A DNA stretch of 64,000 bases from Myrmaecium sp. VS I D KN 1 (lineage: Eukaryota > Ascomycota > Dothideomycetes > Valsariales > Valsariaceae): contig JADQAV010000003.1 in NCBI GenBank assembly GCA_019775845.1, positions 434,001-498,000 on the forward strand, in the 5' to 3' direction. The notes under the pieces were generated by a model. It was given only the letters and a program-made list of their open reading frames with translations. It ran no database searches and was not told the origin of the DNA. Position 1 is the first letter of the stretch; the number at the start of each line of letters is the position of its first letter. The position numbers were made by a program, and so were the translations under genes. Of this stretch, positions 9,204-20,253 are shown piece after piece.

Positions 9204-12200
9204 ATGGCAGCCGAGGCGGTCCCTCAGATCCGGGTCACGGACCCGCAGAGCCGCGATGCGGCGCTTCCCATGAGCCCGATCGAGGGCGGCGCGGCGCCCG
9301 CGACGACGGGGTTTGCTGGCGGCGGCGTGGAAACGGTGGGGTTGGCACATACTGGTGGTGGTGGAGCAGGAGGCGGAGGAGGAACAGCAGGGCGACCGTC
9401 GTCGAGGAATGAACGTACGTCTTATGTCCCTTTGCGATTCCCCTGCCCTGGTGAAAGACTGGGGTGTGCGATGAAGAGGGGAGTTAGAGAGCAATTGCGC
9501 TGACGCTTTCCGTGCCGCTCCGGCGATCGCGCGCGACACCATAGGACCGGCGACGAGCAATGGCATCCACGCGCGCAGCGCGACGCCGATCATCTCGCTG
9601 CCGCAGCGGGGCCGCGCCGGCACGACCGCGACCCAATATACGGTCCGCGGAGAGACGGAGAGGAGCCAGAGCGGCGGCGGCGGCGGCGGCGGCGGGGCCG
9701 CGATCGATCCGCTATCCCAACACATCTTCAAGCGCACGCACACGCAGAGCTCGATCCTGTCGCAGAAGAAAGGTGATGGCGCCGGCGGTGGGAGCGGTGC
9801 GGATCCGCGCCATCCGGGAGAGCTGGCGCGGTCGGATACCGGGGGTACCACCAGCGGAGGCGGGGTGCGGGACAAGAAGTGAGTTTCTCCCTTTTTTTCC
9901 GCCTTTGTTTGTGGTCGTGTGTTTGTTTGTTTTTTGTTGTTTTTCTGGCGGCCAGCCACCATGCCGTGGAACGTGGTTGGGCGGCCGTAGCTTAGCTCAG
10001 CTCAGCTCAGCTCATTTCCGCGCAGCCCAAAACTCAACGGGGCCTTCGGATGGGGATGGAGTCTTCGTCTTTCGCATGCTGCTGCTTGCTTTCGACTGTT
10101 TCGAATGCATGGTCTTTGACTGACTCGTGGTGATCACTCCCCGACCATCCAGAAAGGGCGTTTCGTTCCTCAGCCGCTTCATCGGGAACAAGAAGAAGGG
10201 TAGCGGCGGCGCGACGACGGCGGATAGCGGCGGGACCTACGAGGATGCATCGGAGGCGAGCGAGGTCCGGCCGGAAGGGATGGACGCGCAACTCTTCTCT
10301 CAGCCCATCGACAACATCGGCTTCAGCCCGCGGCACCCCCACCCCCCGGGGTACATCAAGTTCCGCGCCAAGTTCAAGCGCGCCCGCGAGTTCAACCGGG
10401 TCTTCCTGGCGCAGGAGCTGCAGAGCCCGATGTCCCTGAAACGGAGCGACACGGCGCGCACGGCGTCGACGACGGGGTCGGGGACGGCGACCATGCCGGG
10501 GCCGCCGCCGCCGCCGCCGCCGACACCGTCCCCGGCGAACGGATTGCCGACGGCGAACAACCCGACGTGGGCGCTCGAGTTCAGCCGGGATGGACGCTAC
10601 CTGGCGTCCGGGGGCCAGGACCGGGTCGTGCGCGTCTGGGCGGTCATCACCTCGCCGGAGGAGCGGCGGGCGCACGAGAAGGATGAGATCACGGCGAGCA
10701 TGGTGGAGGGCGCGACGACGCATCTGAGCGCGCCCGTATTCCAGAAGCGGCCGATTCGGGAGTACGAGGGGCATACGGCGACGGTTTTGGATCTGAGTTG
10801 GAGCAAGGTGGGTCGTTTGATTTCCCCCTCTGTTTCACACACCCATCGGGCTAATATGTGGGGTACAGAATAACTTCCTCCTGTCCTCGTCCATGGATAA
10901 GACGGTTCGGTTATGGCATATCTCTCGTCCGGAGTGTTTGTGCACGTTCAAGCATACGGATTTTGTCCCTTCGATTCAGTTTCACCCCCGTGATGATCGA
11001 TTCTTCCTGGCGGGCTCGCTCGACACCAAGCTTCGGCTGTGGAGCATCCCGGACAAGAGCGTCGCGTACTGGAACCAGCTGCCGGACATGATCACCGCCG
11101 TGGCCTTCACCCCCGATGGGAAGACGGCGATTGCAGGGACGTTGAGCGGGCTGTGCCTGTTCTACGAGACGGAGGGGCTGAAGTACCAGACGCAGATCCA
11201 CGTCAAGTCCAGCCACGGCAAGAACGCGAAGGGGAGCAAGATCACCGGGATCCAGGCGTTCACGATCCCGCCGGACGGCGGCACGGGCGAGCTGAAGCTG
11301 CTCATCTCCAGCAACGACTCCCGGATCCGGCTGTACAACTTCCGCGACAAGAGCTTGGAGGTCAAGTTCAAGGGCCACGAAAACAACTGCAGCCAGATCC
11401 GGGCCTCGTTCACGGACGACGGGAAGTACGTGATCTGCGGCAGCGAGGATCGGCGGGCGTACATCTGGTCCACCGGCCCGGCCGAGGGGGAGAAGCGCAA
11501 TCAGCGGCCGGTGGAGATGTTCGATGCGCACAATACCATCACGACGTGCGCCGTACTGGCGCCGACGAAGACGCGGCAGCTGCTGAGCGCGTCGGAAGAC
11601 CCGGTGTACGACATCTGCAACCCGCCGCCGGTCACGCTGCTCAGCCGGCTGGAGACGGAGTCGATCCGGTCGTGGAAGCCGCCGACGGATAACGGGAGCG
11701 CGCAGGGGACGCCGGTCGAGCCGCCGGTGCGGAAGGCGGAGGAGTCGCCGGCGTACATCGCCCGGTCCGCCCACCCGGACGGCAACATCATCGTGACGGC
11801 GGACTACACGGGCAGCATCAAGGTGTTCCGGCAGGACTGCGCGTACGAGAAGCGGCTGAAGAGCGACTCCTGGGACTCCGCCTCGGTCTTCTCGAAGAAG
11901 GTCGGCTCGAGCTACGCCGGTCGGCCCAGCTCCATTCGCACCCGGGCGAGCTCGCGACGGCGGGACTCGGTCAGCACGCAGCCGGCCAACGAGCGGATCA
12001 TGTCCTGGCGGCAGGACATCACCAGCAGCAACCGCGACTCGGACAGCGGCGCCAACGCCGGCGGCAGCTTGCACCACGGCCGCCGCGGCAACCGCAGCGT
12101 CTCGCCCCGCAAGTCCTTCGGCGGGATCAGTGTAGCTTCCTCCCGCCCCCGCCACGACCCCTCCGGCGGCGCGAGCCAGAAACCGCCCTCCCGCCCCAAC

Positions 12201-13202
12201 ACGAGCAGCACCTCCTCCCCGCCCAGTTCCGCCCACAAGCACTCCCTCGACGACCCCGCCTCCTCCCGAGCGACACCCCCCGTGCCCTCACACCCCCTGG
12301 CCTCCTTCGGCCAACCCCTCCATCGACTCCGCACCAACACCTCGCTTTCCTCCACCTCCTCCCACCCCGTCCGGCCCACCCACCGGAGCTCCACCATCAC
12401 CGAACCCGCCACCGCCGCCGCCGCTGCCGTCGTCGACAGCTCCTCCACCCGCACACCCCGTCCGCCCGACCAATCCTTCGAGAATCAACGACCATCCACC
12501 TCGCACCCGCGCCTTGAAGCCACCACCGAGCGTTCCACATCCACGTCCACACCTACGAACGGCTCCACGGCCGCGCAACGAAACCCCCCGGTCAACCCCC
12601 TCTGGCTCCACGGCACCCAGTCCTGGGCCTTCTGGAACCCGGCGCCGTACCGCGAGCAGCTCGTCTCCCGTCTCCGCGCGCCATTCGGCGGCGGTGGCAG
12701 CAGCAGCAGCAATGGAAGTCATGGCAGCAACGGCACGACCAAAAACAACGCGAATCACCCGAACGGGCGCAACGCTCGACCTACCACGTCTTCCTCGGTA
12801 ACAGCGGACCCCCGCCGCGAAGCCACCCTCAGCCCCCCGGGGCACGATGCGTCTGACGCCGATCCCGACGGCGATTGCGAGGGCGATGGCGATGGCGATG
12901 GCTTACTCGCCGTCCCCCTCAGCAAGCGCGCGAGCTCCGTCGTCTCGCGCCTGAGCAGCGAGGAGGAGTTCGAGGCGGCGCTGGAGCGGCGTGCTCACAG
13001 TCGCGACGGTGATGGCAGCGGTCACGGCGGCGTTGCGGAGCAGGAAGGGCGTGAGGATGCAGGGGAGGATGCAGGGGAGGAGGAGTTGGTGTGCGGCGCG
13101 TGCGGGGGCCGGGGCTGGCGGGCGCGCGTCGTGGGTGGGAGTCCTGGTGGCTCTGGCGGGGTGAGGCGGTTGGTTTGTGAGGGGTGTGGGGAGGTGGTTT
13201 GA
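9204..13202 (+). CDS. dgr2: WD40-repeat protein of the Dgr2/WDR44 family
   Basis: Exons are 9204-9414, 9545-9878, 10153-10807 and 10869-13202, joining in frame to 1177 residues. The Gly/Ser-rich N-terminus contains an eight-Gly run. It is followed by KKGVSFLSRFIG and GYIKFRAKFK, the conserved lead-in of this family, then WD40 blades starting at TWALEFSRDGRYLASGG and continuing through STDKTVRLWH-type blades (here SMDKTVRLWH) to about residue 720. The long Ser/Pro-rich tail includes a conserved-looking WLHGTQSWAFWNPAPY segment. The last ~40 residues carry two CxxC pairs (CGAC and CEGC). Yeast Dgr2 mutants resist 2-deoxyglucose; animal WDR44 is a Rab11 effector in endosome-ER membrane traffic. 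A trafficking role here is inferred from the family only. The 5' exons are Gly/Pro-codon repeats, so the exact start is less certain than the core. Confidence 0.85.
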
Positions 13203-13550
13203 GGGATTCTTTTTTCTTCTATTTCTTGGGGTTTTTTTTTGAGTGGGGGGTTTGGATGCTTTTTTGGGTGATGATGTTTTCTTTTTTTTACTTTCTGTAT
13301 GTACTTATCGAAACGCTACGCCATTTCTTCTCCCTTCTCAACTTTTTGGGTTCTGGTCACGCGGGTTCAGCCTGTTCTACTTCACGAAAAGGGCAATGGA
13401 GGAAGAAGGCACGAGTACGTATGTAGTTTTGGGATTGTACTTGCGAAAGTATAAAAGGAAATCCCATCGAACCGACATCCCAAACTCCCATTGCTCTGCC
13501 GCTTTGAACAAACGAAAGACCTGAATGCACACACACTCGCATCCGACATC
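13203..13550. other. Convergent 3' flanks
   Basis: About 350 bp between the WD40 gene and the oppositely oriented eIF4E-like gene. T-rich on the left, with nothing resembling a gene. Confidence 0.6.
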
Positions 13551-14585
13551 TCATTGCTGCGGCTGCTGATCTTCCATCCGGATCTCCGGGACAGGAACGC
13601 TCGCTTCCGCACCGTCGTACCTCTCATTCCCTCCCTCCTCCTCCTTCGCGTTCGACTCCTCCCCCTTCTCCTTCGCCGCTCCCTGCTCCCCCTTAAACCC
13701 CGCATGCTCCGAATGGCGTTTATAATAATAGCTGCCCTCCTTCGGCCTAACCTCCGGGCTGACCTCCCTCAACACCGTCTCGAGCAGGGCCCTCACACCC
13801 TCGGCATGATCCGCATCGCGATGCCAAATCGTGACCAGAAAACTCGTAAAACGCACGCTCAAACTCACCCCGCACAGGTCGTCGCGGAACGCGGTGCGGG
13901 AAGGCGGGGAGGCGACGGCGTCCTGGAGGGTCTCGCCGACGGCCATGAGGCAGATCTCCTGCCAGAAGCGGGGGCCGAGGCCGGCGGCCTTGGGCACGCG
14001 GAACGTCCACGCGCCGCCCCGGACGTTCCGCGCGTCCTCCCAGACGGGCTTGACCCCCTTGTGGAAGAGGTGCACGCTGTCCCGCAGCGGCAGCTGGCCG
14101 ATGTCGAAGTTGTTCCAGACCGACCAGAAGTCGCGGATGTCGTTGATCGTGTGCAGCTTCACGAGCCGGGACTCGTAGGATGAGGCAGAGGAGGGGTCGG
14201 TAGAGGTGGTGGTGGCGTCGGTGGTGTGGGAGCCTTCGGCGGCGGAGGTGCTGTCGGTGGGCTTCTTGCGGTCTTGACGGTCGTGCCAGAACTCCCAGGT
14301 GTGCACGAGCGGCGGGGGTCGTAACTTGGCGAGCAGGTTCTGTCGCATCTCCTTGCCGCGAGCGGGCGAGGCGGTCGCTTGAGCGCTGGTCTCGTCGTGG
14401 TTGGTGTTGTTGAAGTGCGGGAGCTCGCGCGTTTCGAGCGAGGGGACGCGGAAGCGTTGCGACATGCTGCGGTGGTAGAGCACGTAGGCTTGGGCGAGCC
14501 GGCTGAGAAGGCGGAGGCGGTGAGGACGGGCGCGCGGATGTGGCGGGTAAGGGGTGCGGACGATGTCCTCGATGAGCTGAGACAT
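13551..14585 (-). CDS. eIF4E family protein, class II (4EHP/eIF4E2-like)
   Basis: mRNA 5'-cap-binding protein of 344 residues in one exon. The cap-binding fold begins at HTWEFWHDRQDRKK. It contains an aromatic Tyr137 where canonical eIF4E has Trp56, Trp154 in DFWSVWNN (Trp73 position), and Trp182-Glu183 in KPVWEDARNVRGGAWTF (Trp102/Glu103, the m7G sandwich and guanine contact). Tyr in place of the first sandwich Trp is the known signature of class II (4EHP) members, which bind cap more weakly and often repress translation or serve specific mRNAs. A Thr/Ser-rich loop of about 25 residues separates the first two strands. The N-terminal ~90 and C-terminal ~60 residues are extensions with low complexity. 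The start is the first in-frame ATG. Codons are C-ending at the 5' end and G-ending at the 3' end. Confidence 0.9.
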   Translation of the reverse strand: MSQLIEDIVRTPYPPHPRARPHRLRLLSRLAQAYVLYHRSMSQRFRVPSLETRELPHFNNTNHDETSAQATASPARGKEMRQNLLAKLRPPPLVHTWEFWHDRQDRKKPTDSTSAAEGSHTTDATTTSTDPSSASSYESRLVKLHTINDIRDFWSVWNNFDIGQLPLRDSVHLFHKGVKPVWEDARNVRGGAWTFRVPKAAGLGPRFWQEICLMAVGETLQDAVASPPSRTAFRDDLCGVSLSVRFTSFLVTIWHRDADHAEGVRALLETVLREVSPEVRPKEGSYYYKRHSEHAGFKGEQGAAKEKGEESNAKEEEGGNERYDGAEASVPVPEIRMEDQQPQQ

Positions 14586-15701
14586 GATGGTGGTTAGACA
14601 AGTTGAGGTTGTGATGGTGGAGAGGGTTGAGGGTTAGATGTAGCAGAGATGGGGCGGGAGTGAGGTAGCAAAGAAAAAGCAGCTTGAGAAAAAAAGAGAG
14701 AGGAAGTGATCTATCAGAGGGTGACAAACGAGATCTCAACTCTACGATGTAAGTCGCTAGACGATCACACATCTCCTCTCTTTCCCCTGTCACGACATTC
14801 GTGCTACAATACCTCAACCCCGACAATAGGAGAGACTAATAAAGAATATAATATAGAGAGATTGGTGATGTCCTGAATAGGGCTTTTGGCGCAAAAGCAT
14901 TTGAGGACAAAGAGACGACGGAACTTGTATAACGAACGCATGGCACATAAGCGTTTGGGAAAGCGGAGCGAGACAGTACGAGCAGAGGTCTGAGACCCGG
15001 GGTGCAAAATGAAGGACTGATGAGAGAGGACATGGATCTTCAAAGAAATGAATCATTCACTTACGCAGGAAGTAGGTGGTCGAGCGAGCCTCTCTCCTGA
15101 GCAGAAGCGCTGTCACAGCGGGGCGGCTATAAGTATATGAGCCCCTCGAGAGATATACACGGCCGGCACAGGGATGAACAGAGGTGGTTAAGGATACAGG
15201 AAAGGTAACAGGAGAGAGAGTTGTAGGAGTAGTAGTGACAAGCAGCAGGAGGATGGTGTTGTAAGAGAGAAAGAGGGCGAGTTGAGGAAGACAAAGAGGT
15301 GTTGATGTTGGACTCGTTGGTTACTTATCCCCGCCCGAGGCAAGCAAGGCACCCGCAGATGGTCAGGTACCCGCTCAGCTCAGGCGCGCGGCCTCGTTTA
15401 TCCTGCGACAACGGGGCGGGCGCTTCCGTTTCAGAGCGCCGCCCCCGTGGATACACCGCCCTCAACGTCCGACCCACTCCCATTCCGACTTTACTGCCGG
15501 CAGAATTTCTTCCGTCGCCATTGACTTCCCTTCTTCTCACCAGAGAAACGACAAGATCATTCACTACACTCCGCACAAGCAAAGAAAAAGAGAAAAGAAG
15601 TCACAACCGTCACCGGCACGTCTTGAGTCATCACATCTCCCTTCATCCGCGGGAAAATCCGCATCATCTACATTCACCTCCTCCGTCAATAGCAACAAGC
15701 C
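14586..15701. promoter_or_regulatory. Divergent promoter region, eIF4E-like / NOPCHAP1-like
   Basis: About 1.1 kb between two head-to-head genes. It contains a TATAAGTATA stretch at 15128-15137 and a CA-rich leader in front of the right gene. No gene is supported; the weak frames on the minus strand near 14800-15050 have no recognisable features. Confidence 0.5.
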
Positions 15702-16397
15702 ATGGCCCCAAAACGCCTCATCACCGAAGTCGACGACGACCCCAGCGACCACAGCGACAACAGCGCCCCCTCCACCACCACATCCCGCCTCGCGCAGCGG
15801 CGAAGAATCTCTCCCTTTCCCTCCAACTCCGGCGCCCACCACCGTCACGCGCAAGCCAGGTCCCCGACCCCGTCATCCGAACCGGAATCCGAATCCGAAG
15901 AGAGCTCCGTCATCTCCTCATCCTCCTCATCCTCCGTCACCTCCTCCCTATACGAAGCCATCACCGCCACCGTCGCCGCCAACGCCGCCGCCGTCAACGC
16001 CGCCGCCGTCTACATCCTCCGCCAGCGCAGCCAGCACCTCCGTCAGCGCCTCGACAGCTTCCTCCCGCAGCTGCGCGAGGCGAACCGCATGCTCGATGAG
16101 GAAGAGGCTGCGGGCCGAGGGTTCGAGATCAATGACGATGATGATGAGGAGGGAGAGGATGGGGATGAGGATGAGAAGGCGCGGCGCGGACCGGTGGTGG
16201 AGATGAATTTGGGATTGGGCGTGTTGGAGGAGAAGAGGGCGGATGGGGAGGGGGAGAGTGAGGCGAGTAGTGAGGGAGAAGAAGGGGAGGGTGGGGAAAC
16301 GGATGTATTGGGACGGTTGATGGGCGTGCCGAAGGAGGAGAGGAGGACGAGGCGGAGTTCCGGGGCTGGGGTCGGGATCGAGGAGCTGGGGGAGTGA
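15702..16397 (+). CDS. NOPCHAP1-like protein (DUF4598), snoRNP assembly factor
   Basis: 231 residues, single exon, with ATG directly after a C/A-rich leader. A Ser/acidic N-terminus leads to the family core: ILRQRSQHLRQRLDSFLPQL then REANRML (about residues 105-131), a short acidic linker, FEIND, and GPVVEMNLGLGVLEE (about 168-182). This matches the arrangement in human NOPCHAP1 (a VQSFLPQ-like helix, then an IENI/VIQMDVALFE-like strand), which bridges NOP58 to the R2TP chaperone during box C/D snoRNP assembly. The C-terminal third is acidic and disordered. The function is inferred from that short signature, so it is moderately sure. Codons switch clearly from C-ending (first half) to G-ending (second half). 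Confidence 0.75.
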   Translation: MAPKRLITEVDDDPSDHSDNSAPSTTTSRLAQRRRISPFPSNSGAHHRHAQARSPTPSSEPESESEESSVISSSSSSSVTSSLYEAITATVAANAAAVNAAAVYILRQRSQHLRQRLDSFLPQLREANRMLDEEEAAGRGFEINDDDDEEGEDGDEDEKARRGPVVEMNLGLGVLEEKRADGEGESEASSEGEEGEGGETDVLGRLMGVPKEERRTRRSSGAGVGIEELGE

Positions 16398-17177
16398 AGA
16401 AGAGAATGGAAGGGAATCAATGAACGGGGAAACTACGATGCACCATACGCCTACATACGCCTACATACGCCTACATACGCCTACATACTATACTCTTAAT
16501 ACACGCCTACTGTATCGATCTGATCACCAATACCCAGATGCTCACTCACTACCAACCCTTCTTCCGCATTCAACGTATCTGTATCTCACATGAACCTATT
16601 CTCAAGTCCAAACGGATAGTCCACGTACCGACTGATACAGTACGTAGCCACCACCACTACCAACTCGGCCTGTACATAATAAAATCTATATGGAGGAGAT
16701 ATATATATGTTACAACCGAATCCCAACCTGCTGATCCCCAGTCCCTTCGTTTTCCCTCGGTCCTTCGATCACTCAATATAAATACAAGTTTGCATTCCTT
16801 TTTCCGTCCTTGCGATCCCCGACCTGGTAGCATCCGAAAGGAATGGGGAAGGAGAAACCCAAAAAGAAGATCTATATCGCTCTTCTCCCCCGATTTCTTT
16901 TTCAAAAACCAATGATCCGAGAAGGGAGTGGCATGGCATACCCAAGAACATGCCCTCCTCCCCTTCTCTCACCCTTCAAGAGGAAATGATAACCAAAAAG
17001 CGCTCTCTCTCTTTTTTTCCAACTCTCCGCAACCAAAACTCCATAATCCCCAAGCGGTTTCTCGCCATTCTCCAAGAAACAAAAGGAGAAAACAACCCAG
17101 CTCTCAATCTCCTCACTCCAAACAAGAAGAAACAGCCCGAAACCCCCAATCCAAAATCCCATCCAACCCACGAATCA
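16398..17177. other. Convergent 3' flanks, NOPCHAP1-like / DOT1
   Basis: About 780 bp. A 10-bp tandem repeat is near the left end; the rest is AT-rich then C-rich flank of the minus-strand DOT1 gene. The open frames here have no conserved features. Confidence 0.6.
16444..16489. repeat. 10-bp minisatellite CATACGCCTA
   Basis: Four perfect tandem copies of CATACGCCTA plus a partial fifth, about 50 bp after the stop codon of the NOPCHAP1-like gene, so probably inside its 3' UTR. Confidence 0.9.
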
Positions 17178-18868
17178 TCACCGTCCCCTCCCCCTCCTCC
17201 CCCCACGATCCTCCTCCGACGCCACCGGCCGCTTAACCGCCACAAAATACGTCCCGCCCGCATCCGTCCAAGACACGCTATCCGAATAATACTCCTTCGT
17301 CTGCACATCCAGAATATTCCGATAATCCTGATCGTGGCGACGGTTCGCCAGCGCGAAATTCTTCAAGCTCACCACCACGCAGCCATCCCGCAGATCCAAG
17401 AATTTCATGCTCAAGCTGTCGTTCAGCGCGCTGGTGAAGGCCTGGTTGTTCACCAGCACGACGTCGGCGCGGCGCAGCACGGCGTCGATGGCCGGGGTGG
17501 CCAGGAAGTCGCCCTCGAGCAGGTGGATGGGGCCGACGTTCAGGCCCCAGAGGCGGGAGCGGGCCTGGAGCTCCGCCGCCTGCAGCCGGGCCAGCTGGCA
17601 CGGGTTCGGCATCATCTCGATGCCCCAGCTCTCCGCGCCGGTCTCGAGGGCGGCCTGGAGGACCACGTTGCCCACCCCGGACCCGAGGTCCACGAAGACG
17701 GAGTGTGAGGTGAGGTGCGTTTCCCGGAAGATCTCGTGGCAGAAGCGCGGCAGCAGCTCGCCGTACACGTTGTCGGTGCCGTTCTGGTAGGCGCGCAGCA
17801 GCGAGACGCGCGGCGATACGGTGCGCGCGTAGACTTGGGAGAGGATCCGCTCGACCAGCGGGAGGGGCAGGGTGTGCATGTCGTTGAGCACGGCGGCGAT
17901 GGTGCCGTCCGCCACGGCGCGGTCGAGCAGTGCGTTGTACTCGCCCAGTACGGCGCGGAGGTCAGCGAGGGAGTTGTGTTGGATGGCACGTTTGATCCGC
18001 CGCGGGAAGCCGGTGTTCTCGTTCATGTACTCCTCGCTGAGGGCGTCGGGGAAGTAGTGGGTGAGGACTTGCTCGACCGTTTGGATGATCTCGTCGAGCG
18101 GCTTGAAGCCGTCGCTTTCGCGGGGTCGGACCAGCTCGAATCTACGGGGAAAGGGGAGGTTGGTCAGCCATGCATTGTCCGGAGTAAGGTGATAACGCCA
18201 TGCATTCCTCAAGGCGCCGGGAAGAAGAAAAAAGTGTCGACCTACCGTTCCGACGGAGACGCAGACGGATACCGCAACTCCACAACCGGAATCTCCTCCT
18301 CCCCCTCAAACACCTTATAAAAGTCCTTCTCATGCCCATCCACCGTGAGATCATAGCCATGCACCATCGCCGGCACAGGCCCATCCGCCCCGGTATCGCC
18401 GCCGTCAGCCTGGCTCGCGGGATCCCTCCATATCCTCCGCTTCGGATCCGGTTCCAGCGAGGTGCTCGTCTTCGTCCGCTTCCGCGCGATCGCCGGCTCC
18501 TCGTCCGAGCTGCTCGAGCTGTCGTCGCTGCTGAACTGCACCGTCGGCGTCGCCGAGGCCTTGCGCTTCGTTTCGAGCCGGCTGGCCGACTGCACCTGCC
18601 GGGACGGCGCGGCCGGTCGTCGCGTGCCGCCCTTCCCCGCCGCTGCCGCCGCCGCCGTCGGCGTCCTCGATGCGCTCAACGCCCGGCTGAGCGGCGCGCT
18701 CGTTCGGGAGGGTGTGCGTGGGATGGGGTGAGCGGGTGAGGCTCCGTTCGGCGGCCGGATCGCCGTCGTCGATCGGGGTTGTTGGGCGGGGCGTTTCTGC
18801 TGCTGTTGCTGCTGCTTCACCGTAACCTTCCTGGTCACGGCTGCGGGTTTGCTGAAGTTAAACATCAT
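17178..18868 (-). CDS. DOT1: Histone H3 lysine-79 methyltransferase DOT1
   Basis: Non-SET methyltransferase that marks H3K79 on nucleosomes and supports silencing and checkpoint signalling. Two exons (18246-18868 and 17178-18141) give 528 residues. The first of two adjacent ATGs is taken as the start; the N-terminus reads MMFNFSK. The first ~150 residues are disordered and basic/Ser-rich (a glutamine run near residue 20), a usual nucleosome-binding lead. The DOT1 fold starts around residue 160 (YDLTVDGHEKDFYKVFEG). Key motifs are YGELLPRFCHEI, the SAM-binding VFVDLGSGVGNVVLQAAL, GIEMMPNP, and NNQAF followed by FLDLRDGCVVVSLKNF. The single 104-nt intron falls between EIPVVELRYPS...SER and FELVRP. 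Family membership is certain. Confidence 0.97.
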
Positions 18869-20253
18869 AACCGATGGGGCTAGTCGCCACAAAAAAGAAC
18901 GAGGGTAACGATGCGCGCGCGCGCAGCGGCGTCGGCGGCGGCGGCGAGGGGGAAAAAGCGACTCGGTTTTTTTTGTTCGTTCCAAAAGTGAAAGGAAAAA
19001 TTAAGAAGAAGAGATAGAATGTGAAAATCAAATCCTCATATTATATGGTACAAAAACTCAGGAATAAAGAATGGAGTTTTCGAGGATCGACGGCGCGCGC
19101 GCAGGGAGGCGGAAGGCAAAAATAAGTATAGAGAGAGATAGGAGGGTGGAGGACGGAGGATGGATGGCGAAGTGGTAAGCAGACCGGCAGCAGAGCAGAG
19201 CGAGAGAGAGAGAGAGAACGCAGGCCTTGGTCAGGCACACATATCAGCAGCATCGTGCACTTGCTGCACAGAGCGGCCGCAACCCTCTGACTCCCCAGTC
19301 CAACGACAGGTCTTGGCACGGATCAGAAAATATTATATCACACATGGCATATTCATACACAGAATATTGGTAACAAATAAGTGGATTCCTTTTATGCTAA
19401 CCATATATGAACATCATTTATACATGTAAATGCGCGTATGCGTAAGAAAGCAAAAGAGAGAAAAAAAGGGGAAAAAAGAGAGTGAAAAGTTCATAGTAAA
19501 GTGAAGAAAAGAAACCAACCCCTCCTCCTACTTCTCTCCTCACCACGCCTAAAAGAGACAAACACACCCGTCCCTTCCGCCATTTTGATTTAGAAAGCAG
19601 TAGTAGCAGTAGTAGCAGTAGTAGCAGTAGTTCGCAGGGAAAAGATAGCACAGAAGACCAAAAAAAAAAACCGATTTCCGCCCGGTTCCCCTCGCTTCGC
19701 CTTCTCCCTATGATAGTATAGTGCATTCCAATTCGGAAACAACAAGACATACGCACACAGAGCGAGAGTAAGGTGTAGGATGGAATGGAGAGGGAGAGTG
19801 ATAGAGAGAAACAGAGGGGAAGAGCGGGAAGAAGGAAGTAGAAAAGGGAAAGCCATGCGGAACAAGAATCCCCGTATTGAATAAGCCCGACAGACACCCA
19901 TGTTTTTGTTTGCAAAATCCTCCCTCTCCCTAACCTCCTACCCCCTTACCCCTCTCTCTCTCTCCCTCCAGACTCAGGGGAAAAAACGACTAGTTTGACC
20001 ACCGTTGTTGAAAAGACTCAGCACACGGGTATGTGGGAAAAAGAATCATAACAGCACAACTCACATACACACACAGCCTTTTCCTACTCGACAAAAAAAA
20101 AGAAAGGAGAAGAAGTCGAGACAAAACCTAAAAACCCCACAAAGAGACCATGCGTCACACTCTTCATAACCCGAGACTCCCGAGGCATCGTCACACCGTC
20201 GAAGAATTCATAGGCACGGAGACCATTTCGCAAGACATCAGAGGCCTTGTCCA
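18869..20253. other. Intergenic between eIF4B and DOT1
   Basis: About 1.4 kb. It is purine-rich in long stretches (GAGAGA runs near 19200, AGAGAGAA near 19440-19500 and 19790-19850), which makes Leu/Phe/Ser-rich open frames on the minus strand that I do not take as genes. A 9-bp repeat lies at 19597-19630. It holds the DOT1 promoter side (right of 18868) and the eIF4B 3' flank. Confidence 0.55.
19597..19630. repeat. 9-bp repeat GCAGTAGTA
   Basis: Nearly four tandem copies of GCAGTAGTA in intergenic DNA. No function is evident. Confidence 0.85.

Noticed and set aside
10911-12242. 443-codon open frame antisense to the WD40 gene
   Set aside because: Same composition effect; the sense strand encodes clear WD40 blades.
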